Assembly: GCA_963971305.1 (NCBI GenBank)
Contig: OZ020307.1
Span: forward strand, 52,077,702-52,141,701
From: Arcuatula senhousia
Taxonomy: Eukaryota > Mollusca > Bivalvia > Mytilida > Mytilidae
Reading direction: 5' to 3'
DNA: 64,000 nt
Shown here: one piece after another, positions 1-11,700 of the stretch
Position numbering within the stretch: position 1 is the stretch's first letter
Layout: each line of letters begins with the position of its first letter
Translations under genes and position numbers: made by a program
The notes under the pieces: model-generated
What the model was told of the DNA's origin: nothing
Databases searched by the model: none
The model's input: the letters and a program-made list of their open reading frames with translations, nothing else

Positions 1-330
1 CTTTAAAAGATTAAACAAGGCTGCCTGTTTATTTGGTCATTTTACCTATCCCAGAGCTAATTAACAACCTGTCATGATGTGCTGTCAATGTTAATTACCA
101 AATTCAAAAGTTTATTATCTTGTTAATAAACCAATTAGCGCCCAAGCCCGACAGCGATAGTCGGCTTGTACACCAAACTTGTTAATTAGATGGATTTAAC
201 TCCCAATCATTAATTGGCTTCCAAGATTGATAAAAACTTAATATTAATGTGATTTGTTCACAAATAATTGACCAATTAACTGTAATTAATCCTTATTATT
301 CATTTTGAAAGTTAAATTTCTAAGTTAAAG
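1..330. promoter_or_regulatory. Homeodomain-site-dense non-coding stretch
   Basis: There is no open reading frame. The stretch has repeated TAATTA/AATTAA-type cores: CTAATTAAC, GTTAATTACC, CCAATTAGCG, GTTAATTAGATGG, CATTAATTGG and CCAATTAACTGTAATTAATCC-like sites within about 300 bp. Such clustering resembles a homeodomain-bound enhancer. In AT-rich DNA it can also arise by chance, so this is a weak call. If the missing first exon of POLR3E lies upstream of the window, this stretch is in its first intron. Confidence 0.25.
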
Positions 331-827
331 AAAAAAATAATGAACAGAGTTATGCCCCTTTAAAATTAATTTAATCTTTCAACACATACTTTTGTGTTCT
401 TTTACCATTAGTTCAAAGAATGATATAATTAAATAAAAATAAACACCAACAAAGAATTTGAGCATAATAATTATTGCAAATTATATTTTTCATTTAGAAA
501 ATCACCTTTCTAATTATTTTCAGAACCTCAGCTGGGTTTATATATACTTTTCCCAATTTTGTAATGCTCACTTAAAAATAATTTGGATTATCATATACTT
601 AGACATAATAATGTTTAGATTTAACAACATGATAATAGAGTAATTTTTATAAAGAATTTTATTTTTTTTCCAAAAACACCTTCACCGTGTGATAATCACT
701 TTCATTATCAACTGGTTCAGGTTATTATCAACTACTTCCGTTTTATTATCAAACGCCTTAATCGGAATTGTAATACAGACTTGGCCGTAGTCAATGGACC
801 TACATGTATTCAGAAATTCAACTTCCG

Positions 828-911
828 TACTCGTAAAATCTGACTGGACCAATCAATGACGTCGCAGCGTACTCGTAAAATTTGCCTTAACCAATCGGCG
901 ACGTCGTGAAC
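828..911 (+). promoter_or_regulatory. Tandem 42-bp module with CCAAT and GACGTC motifs
   Basis: Two adjacent 42-bp units (828-869, 870-911) each begin CGTACTCGTAAAAT and carry ACCAATC followed within 8 bp by GACGTCG. About 20 bp further on, ACAATCCCAGAATGCCG resembles the ZNF143/THAP11 promoter motif (ACTACAATTCCCAGAATGC). CCAAT, CRE-like and ZNF143-like sites together are typical of a housekeeping promoter, and POLR3E exons begin 1.8 kb downstream. Against this, the block sits between inverted sequences (ATGGACC...TTCAGAAATT near 797-826, and its complement near 936-958), so it may instead be part of a foldback repeat. Confidence 0.3.
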
Positions 912-1280
912 AATCACAATCCCAGAATGCCGTACAATTTCTGAATTGGTCCATTTAAGTTATAGACATTTTCAAAACAACATCTTATGACAGACGACAC
1001 AGATACAACTAAAAGAGTGCAATTTTTGTATGAATTATACCCCCGTCCCACTCATCCGTGGGTTTCATTTCTCCGTGGTATTTACGTTCATTCCAGCCAT
1101 ATTTTCAACTGTGACGTCACCATTTCTACGTAGCGACGTAACACGATGTAATGTTTTGTCTTGGTGTTTTGTTTATTTACATTGATAAAACACAAATTTT
1201 AATCAGATGCTGTATGCAAATGCCATTTAAAAATACCATATATATTTCACACTAATATTGAAGTATATGATAAAAAGATC

Positions 1281-1410
1281 ATAACATGTCATTTTTTATA
1301 TCAGACCAAAATCAGCCCGCGGTCATTATCATCCCTCGAGCCTACGGCTCTCGGGCTGATATCATGACCTTGGGCTGATAATAGGTCTGATATGAAAAAT
1401 GGCATGTTAT
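1281..1410. repeat. Foldback repeat, 130 bp
   Basis: The arms begin ATAACATGTCATTTTTTATA and end with its approximate complement ATGAAAAATGGCATGTTAT. Inside the arms, TCAGACC...ATCAGCCC pairs with GGGCTGATAATAGGTCTGA. The loop includes a further short hairpin around CTCGAGCCTACGGCTCTCGGG. It is a small non-coding inverted-repeat element of the MITE type; no coding capacity is seen. Confidence 0.6.
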
Positions 1411-2710
1411 AATCTATAATTATTGATATATCTGGAGATAAAGATAAAAAAAAAATATGTCTGGAGAAATAAAGATAAAATAAGTAATAAATCTGTAATA
1501 ATAAGACTTAAAAATAAATACAGTCATGTAGCATCAGCAATCTCTATAGTTAAGCCATAAGAAATAACCTTACCATGACTAAAGAATACCACTTTTAATT
1601 TACTTATGATAAAACTTATAGAGATTTCATATGTAGGAAATATAAAGCACTTTACAAAGAAGTATTGTAAATTATAAAGTTTATTTGTTTCAACGGTAGT
1701 GTCACGCGCCTCTCACTTCTCCCTTATTTGTTGTCACTTCTCCCTACTTGGCTCAGAGGGAGAAGTCACTTCTCCCTGTCATCCTGAAGTGTGGTGACCC
1801 CTGATATCCGCACCCAATGGCACGGAATGCAAAATTAATTTTCTACTTTGTAATTTGTATTTCTAAAATTAAAATACGTAGATATTGTATTAATATGAAT
1901 AGTTTGAATATTTCTAGCTATAGAGATGTAAAGATTTTTTTGTTAATGAAAACGCTATATATTTCGTTGACGTCATAATTGTTCAAAACAAAATTACAGA
2001 ATGGCGGGAAACTGTCATTCTAATTTTCGTGGAACAAAGCGTAATGTACATGGCAACTAAATAAATATTCTGCCGAAATATTTCTGCAGTCATAAAATTA
2101 TAACCTTGTCCATGCATGTTGTGTCTTGGGCAGTATATGATATTGTTTCTTCTCTAAACTTTACATTTGAAAATGAAAGTAGAAAGTCTTTAAAGGTGTC
2201 CTCTATGACGTCCGGTTTGATCGTCTATTTTAAGCATATATTATGACGTAATTTTTAGTTTGAGAAATAAAAACACTTCCTCGTTCTGTTTGCAGGTGCA
2301 CTCCTTTCAAAAACCATTCAAAAGCTTGCATTTTTAGCTGATATTAAAGAAATAAGGGGACAACCATTTGATTCTGAAAAGGGGGGTCTGCAGTTTTGGT
2401 CAAGTCAGAAAATTCATTTTCCGCCGTTTTGTGCCGCCAAGATTATTTATTTTTAATACACCATACTAGTAAAAGAAATTTGGGCAGATTTTTTCACTTG
2501 GAAGTATAGAGGCCAGATTGTTTATCTCCATTTTTTTTTGCAGGCAATATTATAAATTTATTTACAAGAACTGCCACTCACCCCGTCAGAATCAAATATG
2601 TCATCCCCTAAAACATATCTGCGGGAGCTTATCAGGTTGAACCTGCATCATATTAGTAATCATTTCATGTATGTACATTAGTCACAGGTGTGATCATGTT
2701 TATTCTTCAG
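1411..2710. other. Non-coding stretch upstream of the first recognised POLR3E exon
   Basis: I see no exon with similarity to the POLR3E N-terminus here. A short inverted motif built on CACTTCTCCCT/AGGGAGAAGT lies at about 1715-1775. At 2001 an ATG opens a 19-codon frame (MAGNCHSNFRGTK...) in a GGCGGGAAA context, but it matches nothing recognisable. This is probably intron 1 or 5' flank of POLR3E. Confidence 0.4.
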
Positions 2711-5700
2711 GTTGATGTCTACCTGTCCAAAAGTCTGTCCAGCAATCTGTATCTTCTTCAGGTATGTTTAAAGAAGATTCATGATAATAATGTTAGGATT
2801 AAGAAATAACAAATACATAATTAGGGGCTGCATCGATGATGCTGAAGCCCTACAATTTTCACTATGTTTGTCCACAGATTTTTGTCATCATTTACTCTTT
2901 AAAACTTTAAAACAGACATTTATGGCAGGGGAAGTAGGTACATGTATGTTACTTTCGTGGAAAGGAAATTTGATAATTTGAAAAATCGTAAATAAAATTG
3001 TCTCTTTTATTGAATATTTTTGTACTGAGATAATCATATTAGTCAAGTTCAAGGTGCAATTCCAAGAATGACATGCATGAAGCAAGTTGATTTGATGTTT
3101 TTTTAATCTTTTACTCTGGAAGAAAAGTGTAAAAACAAGTTCGCAAGGAGAGGGGCACAGTTTGTGCCAAAATGAATGCCAATTTGTTGTTCAAATATCT
3201 CCTACAAATGATACAAATATGTTGTCATTAAGAAAACCAAGCATACTGCAAACTTAGATTATGGTGTAACAAATCTTTAAATACATGAATCTATATAAGA
3301 TGTTTTGAAAAAAAATGTAGAGTTAAAACAACAAAGGTTTTAGATAGAGTTTTCTTTTTTTTTATTAAAAAGGTCATCTTTATTTCATTATTTAAAAATG
3401 GCAAATTCTATCAATCTTTCACATGTTTTACTAACATGACTGAGCTTGATTGTTTTGTTTTAGTAAGTTAACCCATACACATGATACACTTAGTCGGTCT
3501 TTGTGTATAAAATGTTTTTGTGTGTTTTAGTATCCTGTAAGGCCAGCAGATTTAAATTATGACAAAACAGAACACTTGTCAGCGAAGGTTAAACCACAAC
3601 AAAAAAAGGTATGAGTGAATTATATGAAGTTTCAATCAGAAATATGTACATGAATGCATAAATCTTCTACCACACACAGTTAACAAATAATTTGTACATT
3701 CAATTTTCATGAATATTTTGTCAGAACTTATTTTTATGGTTGTCAACAATAACACATACACTTGTGAATATACCTGTAGATATTGAATACTCAAGTGTCC
3801 TACATGTATTTATTGTAGATTTTCATTGTCCACAAATTAAGCGAAAATTAGAATATCCCAAAAATTACTATTTTTACAGAAAATAAGTTAATTCGGGGAA
3901 AAAATTTATCAGAAAAACAAAACAGCTAAATGGGTATGATCAACCTGATCAATCTTAAGTTCCCAAACATACAACGACAAAAGCTGTTTCAATGTTGCTG
4001 CATGCCTTTAAATAGAAGATCACAATGGTCCTGATTCAGTAAAGGCTTTTCTCAAAATGACGGGTACAAGGTTTAATCCTGTAATTGATTTAATGTTTAC
4101 AAAATGTATATATATATTTAGCTTCTACGCCTTTTGAATATATTAGGCATTTGTGAGTAAAATATACACTTTTGTATAAACATTACAAATGGATTTTAAT
4201 TACCCCTCTTGAGCCTTTTATTTTCATACATTTTAGGTAGAACTTGAATTATCAGTAAACACATCCAGTTCATACTATGCTAGGAGTAAAGGAGAACAGA
4301 TTGCTCTTAATGTGGATGGATCATCAAGGGGCGCCACAGGGGGATTCTACAGAAGGTATTTTAGCTTTCTATGAATTTGCACCTTTGATACTATGGTCGA
4401 TTTTAGTGATTTTGATGAGTTTTTAAAAATTTTAACAAATCTTTTTATCTTATAAACAACTTGTATCTTAATGTGATTTTGAAATTGTATTGTAACTATC
4501 CCTTTCTCTCATATATCATGTATATATGATAGAGTAAAATATTGCTGTACACACCATATAGGGGGTTATTTTCGCTTGGTTTAATTTTCCCCTATTTTTG
4601 CGGGTGAACCGAAATCATGAAAATATATCCTGCAAAAAAAAAAAATTACATATTATTTAATATGTATACAAACGCATTCACAAACTGCCAAAATATAACT
4701 GCAATAATTTTAAACATACCTTATGACACCAAAACCGCAAAAAATTACCCCCACGAAATAAGCCTGCTATACACTAAAATTACACATATTTGGTGAGAAT
4801 TCATGGAGTAAAGTGGTGAATGTTGAGTGTAAGGTGAGAAGAGAACATTTTTCTCAGCAACTACTATTCCCAGCCATTTATATTTGGAATACAGCATCAG
4901 CATGGAGTTTTATAACATGGGATCTGATTTTAGGATTGTGGCTTACCTACTTCTTGTTCAATGAAATCTATCTGTTTTAGACTTTGACAGATTTTTTCCT
5001 TTCAGGAATCTAAAGAATTTAAAAAATCTTATAAGCAGCTTGATGTGAATTTATTAAGCATTTGTTTTGGTTATCTGTTTGAAATCCTTCTTTAAAATTT
5101 AATTATAGAAATTTTAAAACTTATATGTGCATTCAAAAAAAAAAGAAGAAAATACCATTCTTTTTTCTTTTTTAGTGATCAGATGGATAAACAAGTGTTA
5201 ACATCAGCATCATGTAACAGTAGTGTAGGACGGTACGCTGTAGGACTTATGAGAGATGGTAGGTCAATGGAGAAGTATAAATATTACAAAAAAGTTTAGA
5301 GTTATCTCCCTTTTTATGTCATTAACATTGGGCGCGTTTGACATTCCCTCCTATGTATGGGTCAATGATCTTCTTAACACTTTAGAGTGTACATTTGGAA
5401 CAACATAGGTTACTTATTTTATTACCCAGGTCGTTCTTGTTCTGCTCCAAGTGAGCTTCTTTTTTCCTACTTTGGATTTTAATGTCACACACAAGGAAAA
5501 CGTGTTAAAGTTTTGTGGAGGAACATACAAATCAAATTCTTTAACTGCAGTTTACATTTTAATTATCTAAAAATACAACATATTTTTGTCAATTAGAAAT
5601 GTCAGGCATAGTTTAAAATTGTTTTCAATTTTTTGTTACAAGAAAACATTTAAATTGGAGCACTCAAATTGAAATCCTTAAATTTTCAAAAAATTCTCAT

Positions 5701-8700
5701 AAGTCTTCAAAGCCTGTACAAATGTACACAGTTGTACACAATAGCAAATCAAACATTTTAAATATATTTTGTCTGACTGTTAAGAAGTGCATATTTACTT
5801 AAATTTAGGTCAGTTTAACTGTTCTGTTAAAAGTCATTAATTTTACTTGACAATCTTTAGCTGCTGATGGTAATTAACTCTGGCATTCTGTTTAGATAAA
5901 GTTCATTTTTAGTCTAAGGTTTGTGCTTGGAGAGTAAACACTTGTTTGTAATTTGGATTTAATTGTAAAAGTTAGTTAAAATACAAGTTATACTTAATTC
6001 TAGTTATTTACAATTCGGCAGCTAAAGATTGTCAAGTAAAATTAATGACTTTTAACAGAACAGTTAAACTGACCTAAATTTAAGTAAATATGCACTTCTT
6101 AAAGATTGTCAAGTAAAATTAATGACTTTTAACAGAACAGTTAAACTGACCTAAATTTAAGTAAATATGCACTTCTTTGTTAAGAAGTGCATATTTACTT
6201 AAATTTAGGTCAGTTTACTTGACAATCTTTAGCTGCTGATGGTAATTAACACTGGCATTCTGTTTAGATAACGGCCAAGGCCTAGACTTGAACTTTGATA
6301 ATTAATTTTATTACTTGTCTGCCCCATTCATGACATTTAGAATTTTGGTCTTATTTTTAGTCTAAGGTTTGTGCTTGGAGAGTAAACGCTTGTTTGTAAT
6401 TTGGATTTAATTGTAAAAGTTAGTTAAAATACAAGTTATACTTAATTCTAGTTATTTACAATTCGGCCTTAAATTTACTTCATAACACTGACAAGTAAAT
6501 GTATACAGTTACTTGACACATTCAGAATCGAGAATCAAGTAATTTCTAGGCAGAAATGCAGGTTATGCATTGGTAAACTAAAGGAAGGGGAATAATAAAA
6601 GCCTCTTGAAAGATAGTATGTAGCAATAGTGTGGAGTCTTATATCGTAGGATTTGATTTTACATACTTCCTGTTCTTTAACAAAATCTATCAATCTTTGC
6701 CTTAAACAGATTTAATGGAAACTTTCACAACATTTTTTTTTTTGCTTTCACCCCCCTCAAGTGATTACACGTAAATGCATTATTATTTTTATCCTACAGG
6801 TAATTTGCATTTATCTCCTTTGCATGCTGTAGTACAGATGAAACCTTCATTTAACTACCTAGACAAGGCAGACGAAAAGATTAAAACAGAGGCAGCTAGT
6901 AGGGAATCTGGTGCAGGTAAATAAATAAGTTGTTCAAAGTTGCATAAAGTTTTTTTCAGAAGCAAAGAAACACCAAAGGGGCCATTCAGTTTGGAAGTAA
7001 TAAAATACATTTTTTTAAATAGAAAATTACAAATTTAAGACAAGGCAACATTGATGACAAAATTAATGCCAAAAAAAAACACAACACAATTTCAATGTGA
7101 ATTCATAAGCTTTGAAAGGTAAGCAGCACAAACATTTCCTGTTTCAACACATGATGTCTCCCATAAAATTACTTACAGAAGGTTACCGCCTGAAAGGAAG
7201 ATATGATAATATGTAACTGTAATAGCAGTTTTGTGCCTTATGCCAGGCTTATGTGACACTGTCAATAAAATATTTAAAACTTATTGATTGAAAACCATTG
7301 GAGAATATTCATATTCAAATTTTATGCAAAGAAAAAAATATTTTAGGATTTTCGCAGATCTATGGGTTTCTCCTATTTTGTCAATTTTTAAGTTTTTGAA
7401 CATCATCAGATCATGTTTTCTGATAGTGAATATCTGATTTAAGATGGCAAAGGGATTTTTTCAAACTATTAATTCAGTGATTTGCTTCCAGGTTAGCATT
7501 AAAAGCTGCTAAAAGCCTCTAGATAATATTTACTTTTTACAATTTATTCAGGGGATGCTTCACAAGATGAGGAGGATGAGGCTAAGCCAGTGACCATGAA
7601 GTTTGCACGCCAGGAGACAGAGGAGGCTAAGGCTAGGAGGATGAGGTCATTTGGGTACCTCCAGAAAAAACAGGACGAAGAACAATGGATTAATGTAGAT
7701 TATCATGGCATTGATGTAGGTATAATACTATAATAGAGTGAGCTTGTATTAAAACTTTAGAGGGTCTCTAAGAACCACTTTTAAACTGCTATTTGTTAGT
7801 TAAGTGAAATCTGTGGGACTTCAGTATTTAATCGGTTAAGACAGTTATAATGTATTTAAGTGAAATCTGTGGGACTTCAGAATTAAATTGGTAAAGACAG
7901 TTATAATGTATTCAGTGTTGCTGATAGCCCCCAAAAGAGGGTATTTTACTCTCAAAAATTATTTTTACCCTCAAAATTTGATGTCTTTGCCATTAATCTT
8001 CCAGAAATGACACTCAAATTTTTCTGAATTTCCCCCTAACATGAAATTTTGTCAGAAACAGTGTATTTGCTTTGTTCAGGTTAGAAATGTATAGAAAACA
8101 ACTTGGTGTTATTGTTTGGTTTAGACAGGTTTCAATGTGTTATTGTCTGGTTTAGGCAGGTTTCAATGTGTTGTGTAATTGTTTGGTTTAGGGGGGTTTT
8201 AATGTGTTATTGTTTGGTTTAGGCACTTTTAAATGTGTTATTGTCTGGTTTAGGCAGGTTTCAATGTGTTATCGTTTGGTTTTGGCAGGTTTCAATGTGT
8301 TATTGTCTGGTTTAGGCAGGTTTCAATGTGTTATTGTCTGGTTTAGGCAGGTTTCAATGTGTTATTGTTTGGTTTAGGCAGGTTTCACTGTGTTATTGTC
8401 TGGCTTAGGCAGGTTTCAATGTGCTATTGTCTGGTTTAGGCAGGTTTCAATGTGTTATTGTTTGGTTTAGGCAGGTTTCACTGTGTTATTGTCTGGTTTA
8501 GGCAGGTTTCACTGTGTTATTGTTTGGTTTAGGCAGGTTTCACTGTGTTATTGTCTGGTTTAAGGCAGGTTTCAATGTGTTATCAGTTGGTTAAGGCAGG
8601 TTTCAATGTGTAATCCTTTGGTTTAGACAAGTTTCAATGTGTAATCCTTTGGTTTAGGCAGGTTTCAATGTGTTATTGTGCTCTTTTGCTGAAATTCCAA

Positions 8701-11700
8701 TAGATTTTTTTTTTCTGATATGGATTTTTAGCTGGTTAATCTATTTACATGTATTTTTCAATAGTACACTCTTCAAATTGGTGGCAATTAGATTTCCTGG
8801 GGTGCTTACCATTATGCAGTTTTCACCAGTTGAACCTTAGATTAGCAAACTCCATTACCTGGTTCAGCACACGCGGTTTGCATCAAAAGACGAACCGGTG
8901 ACAACACAAAATAAACCAGTATGAATTGCATAATGGAAAGCAACCCTGGATTTCTCTTACCTATGAATTTAACAAAATTAGATCCAACTCAAATATTTCG
9001 GTTTCTATATTGTCTATGTAGTAGTAATATAATACACATAGGACTATGACTATTTTGGACCTACATCTGAGACTGAGTACTTATTTCTTTAACTTTGTCT
9101 TTCTTATCTTTTGGTTTTTTAGTCTGATTCCTCAGAACAAGAAAGATTACAGTTACAGGCCAGTACAGAAGATGAGGTTTCAGAATTCTGTGTTAAACCA
9201 AGTGAATACCTCACTATGTTGATGCCTCCATCGAATGAAACAGAAAGGTATGTCTAAACCTTGAGAGGGGGCTAGGTATAGGTGTGGTACTTGTCTCAGA
9301 GTGCTAACCCAATGAATATCTGTTAATGTGATCCCTCCTTCCAACCAAACAGAAAGGTATGTCCAAAGCTTGGGGGTAGGGAGTTGTGAGATACAGGTCA
9401 CAACAGGTCTCTTGAGTTTTGTTTTAAACCAGTCAACTGTCAATGTTGATGCCTCCCTCTAATGAAACAGAAAGGTATGTCTAAACCTTGGGAGTAAGTC
9501 TGGTACAGGTCACAACAGGTCTCTTGAGTTTTGTTTTAAACCAGTCTACTGTCAATGGTTATGCCTATTCCAACCAAATAGAAAGGTATGTCAAAATATT
9601 TAGAGTAGGTTAGGTAAAAGTCACAACAGGTCTAAGCGTTTTGTAAAACCAAATGTTGATGCCTCTGTCTAATAAAAAAACAAAGGTTTTCTAATAGGGC
9701 TTAGAGACAGAAAGTTACTGTAAATTTGTAATGATGGCCCTCCATTAAATGTTGCTGGTCACATTGACTATTAGTTTTGTTCAATACACATCAGGTCTAC
9801 CTTTTGGTAAATGATGAACTAAAATGAAATTAAAACATGCACAAACAAAGACAAAACCAGGTATTAAGATGCCTGTTACAGGTATTTTAACTGATCTTTT
9901 TAGAGCTACAGTTTATGGCCCACTAAAAGTTGCAGAACATATAGTCTTTTTGTGTAGGTCCTGTTGTCCTCACAGGATAGCAGCCGTTTTTGAAGTTAAA
10001 ACAATACATGTATTTTTCAACATGTTCGAAAGGGGTTGTTCTTTTTTTATCATAAGCTATGCAATTTATAAGAAAATGACTATCATCTTCCATAGCATCA
10101 ATTGAACATAGATGTATAAGCATGAACTTTTGTACATTTAATGATATAATAACAACTAGGTCAACACATCACAGCCAAAATTATGCAAATCTAAAATATC
10201 CATGAGATGACTATCAATGTCTTAGGGGTAACACTTCCTGGTTGGAAATAAAACAAAAAAATTATTAGAATATTGCCAGAAAAGTCTCATTTAACACAGC
10301 ATACAAATTAAATTTTAATTTTATCCATCTTTTTACAGTGAGAAACCAGCCATGCCAAGTAATGTTCTTTCACTTATCCAGCTACGCACCATGCCTCTTG
10401 CAGACCAAGTCAAAGCATTGCTGACCAATGGTAAGTATAGTAGGTCAAAAAAGGAACATACCACTGAAGTTTTATTCAGTTTTTTTTTAAAAAGTCCCTT
10501 TGTGCATCAAACTGATCAATTAGGCAGGGTTGGACACTATCACTAGTCTGCTAGCTTGGGTCTACCAGAAAATCAAGGAGGACTAGTAAAAGCTGAAAAC
10601 GGGTAGTCTGTCAGTGCTAGTAATGTTGGTTCTTTTGAATCACTTTTATTGCAGAAGATTAATTGTTAGCATACAATTAGTTTTTTAAGTGCTTAGTACC
10701 GCCTTTTACAATAGCCTTTCATGTTAAATAATGGTTACAGGCCCTAAGCATGTAAAGAATAAAGAATGACTTAAAAAGGGGTTTTATTTTTATGAAGTTG
10801 TTTCATGCATGGCTAGTGCTTTTTTTAAGGCACTAGCCCAACTGGCTACTGTCACAGGGTCAAAAACTACTTTCAACCTGAAAGATTTTGACCCCTTCTT
10901 GATTAAGAATAGTCTTCTATGAAAATTGATTGACCTGAAACCTTTTTAGGTGCTCTACTTGATCAGAAGTAGTCTACCTTGAAAATTTTTTGACCTGAAA
11001 GCTTTTTAGGACCTCTACCTGATTGAAAATAGTCTATCTTGAAAATTCATTCAAAGTGACTTGCTGCTCATAAGAATTATCTGTTAGAATTAATCTTAAA
11101 GCATTTTTGAAAGTGAATTTGCAACCCAATTTTATTCCCAAACGTTATTTTGATGGTTTGTACATACAATTCTCCGATTCTATCCGACTGTTCACTTTTA
11201 AATGCATCACACTAGTTTCTATTAATTTTCATCACAATAACTTATCATTTCAATAATGTATTGATAACTGCTGAAAGACACCTTAGACAGAGGACTAAAG
11301 TTAAATACAAGGTATGACTTTCAAGCAAAATGGGATATTTATTTTCTTTCAGCCAAAGTGATAACTTTCAATCAGCTGTTAACATTACTACCTCAGGGGA
11401 CAGACCCACTATCAGCCCTCAGCTCACTTAATCAAGTAGCAGTGCTAGTCCAGGGATGCTGGGTGATAAAAAGGTTAGTATTTTAGTAATAGACCTACTC
11501 ACAGAATGAAGCAAGTTGTTGGGGTATTTCATTGCTGTTCAGTTATAAAAAAGTTTGCTAGCGAAGTTGCAATGAAGTTGAACTCGGGTTTTGTTATGAT
11601 GATGGTGGGTGGCTGGGCGTGCTGGTGTCAACAATTGGTTTCTGGACCATAACACAAGTTGTGTGTCCAATTTTAATAAAACTTTTGGATATTGTTACGT

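Noticed and set aside
987..1040. Start codon MTDDTDTTKR as the missing first exon of POLR3E
   Set aside because: Position and length would fit, but the only donor in place is a weak GTGCAA and the residues do not resemble the conserved N-terminus.
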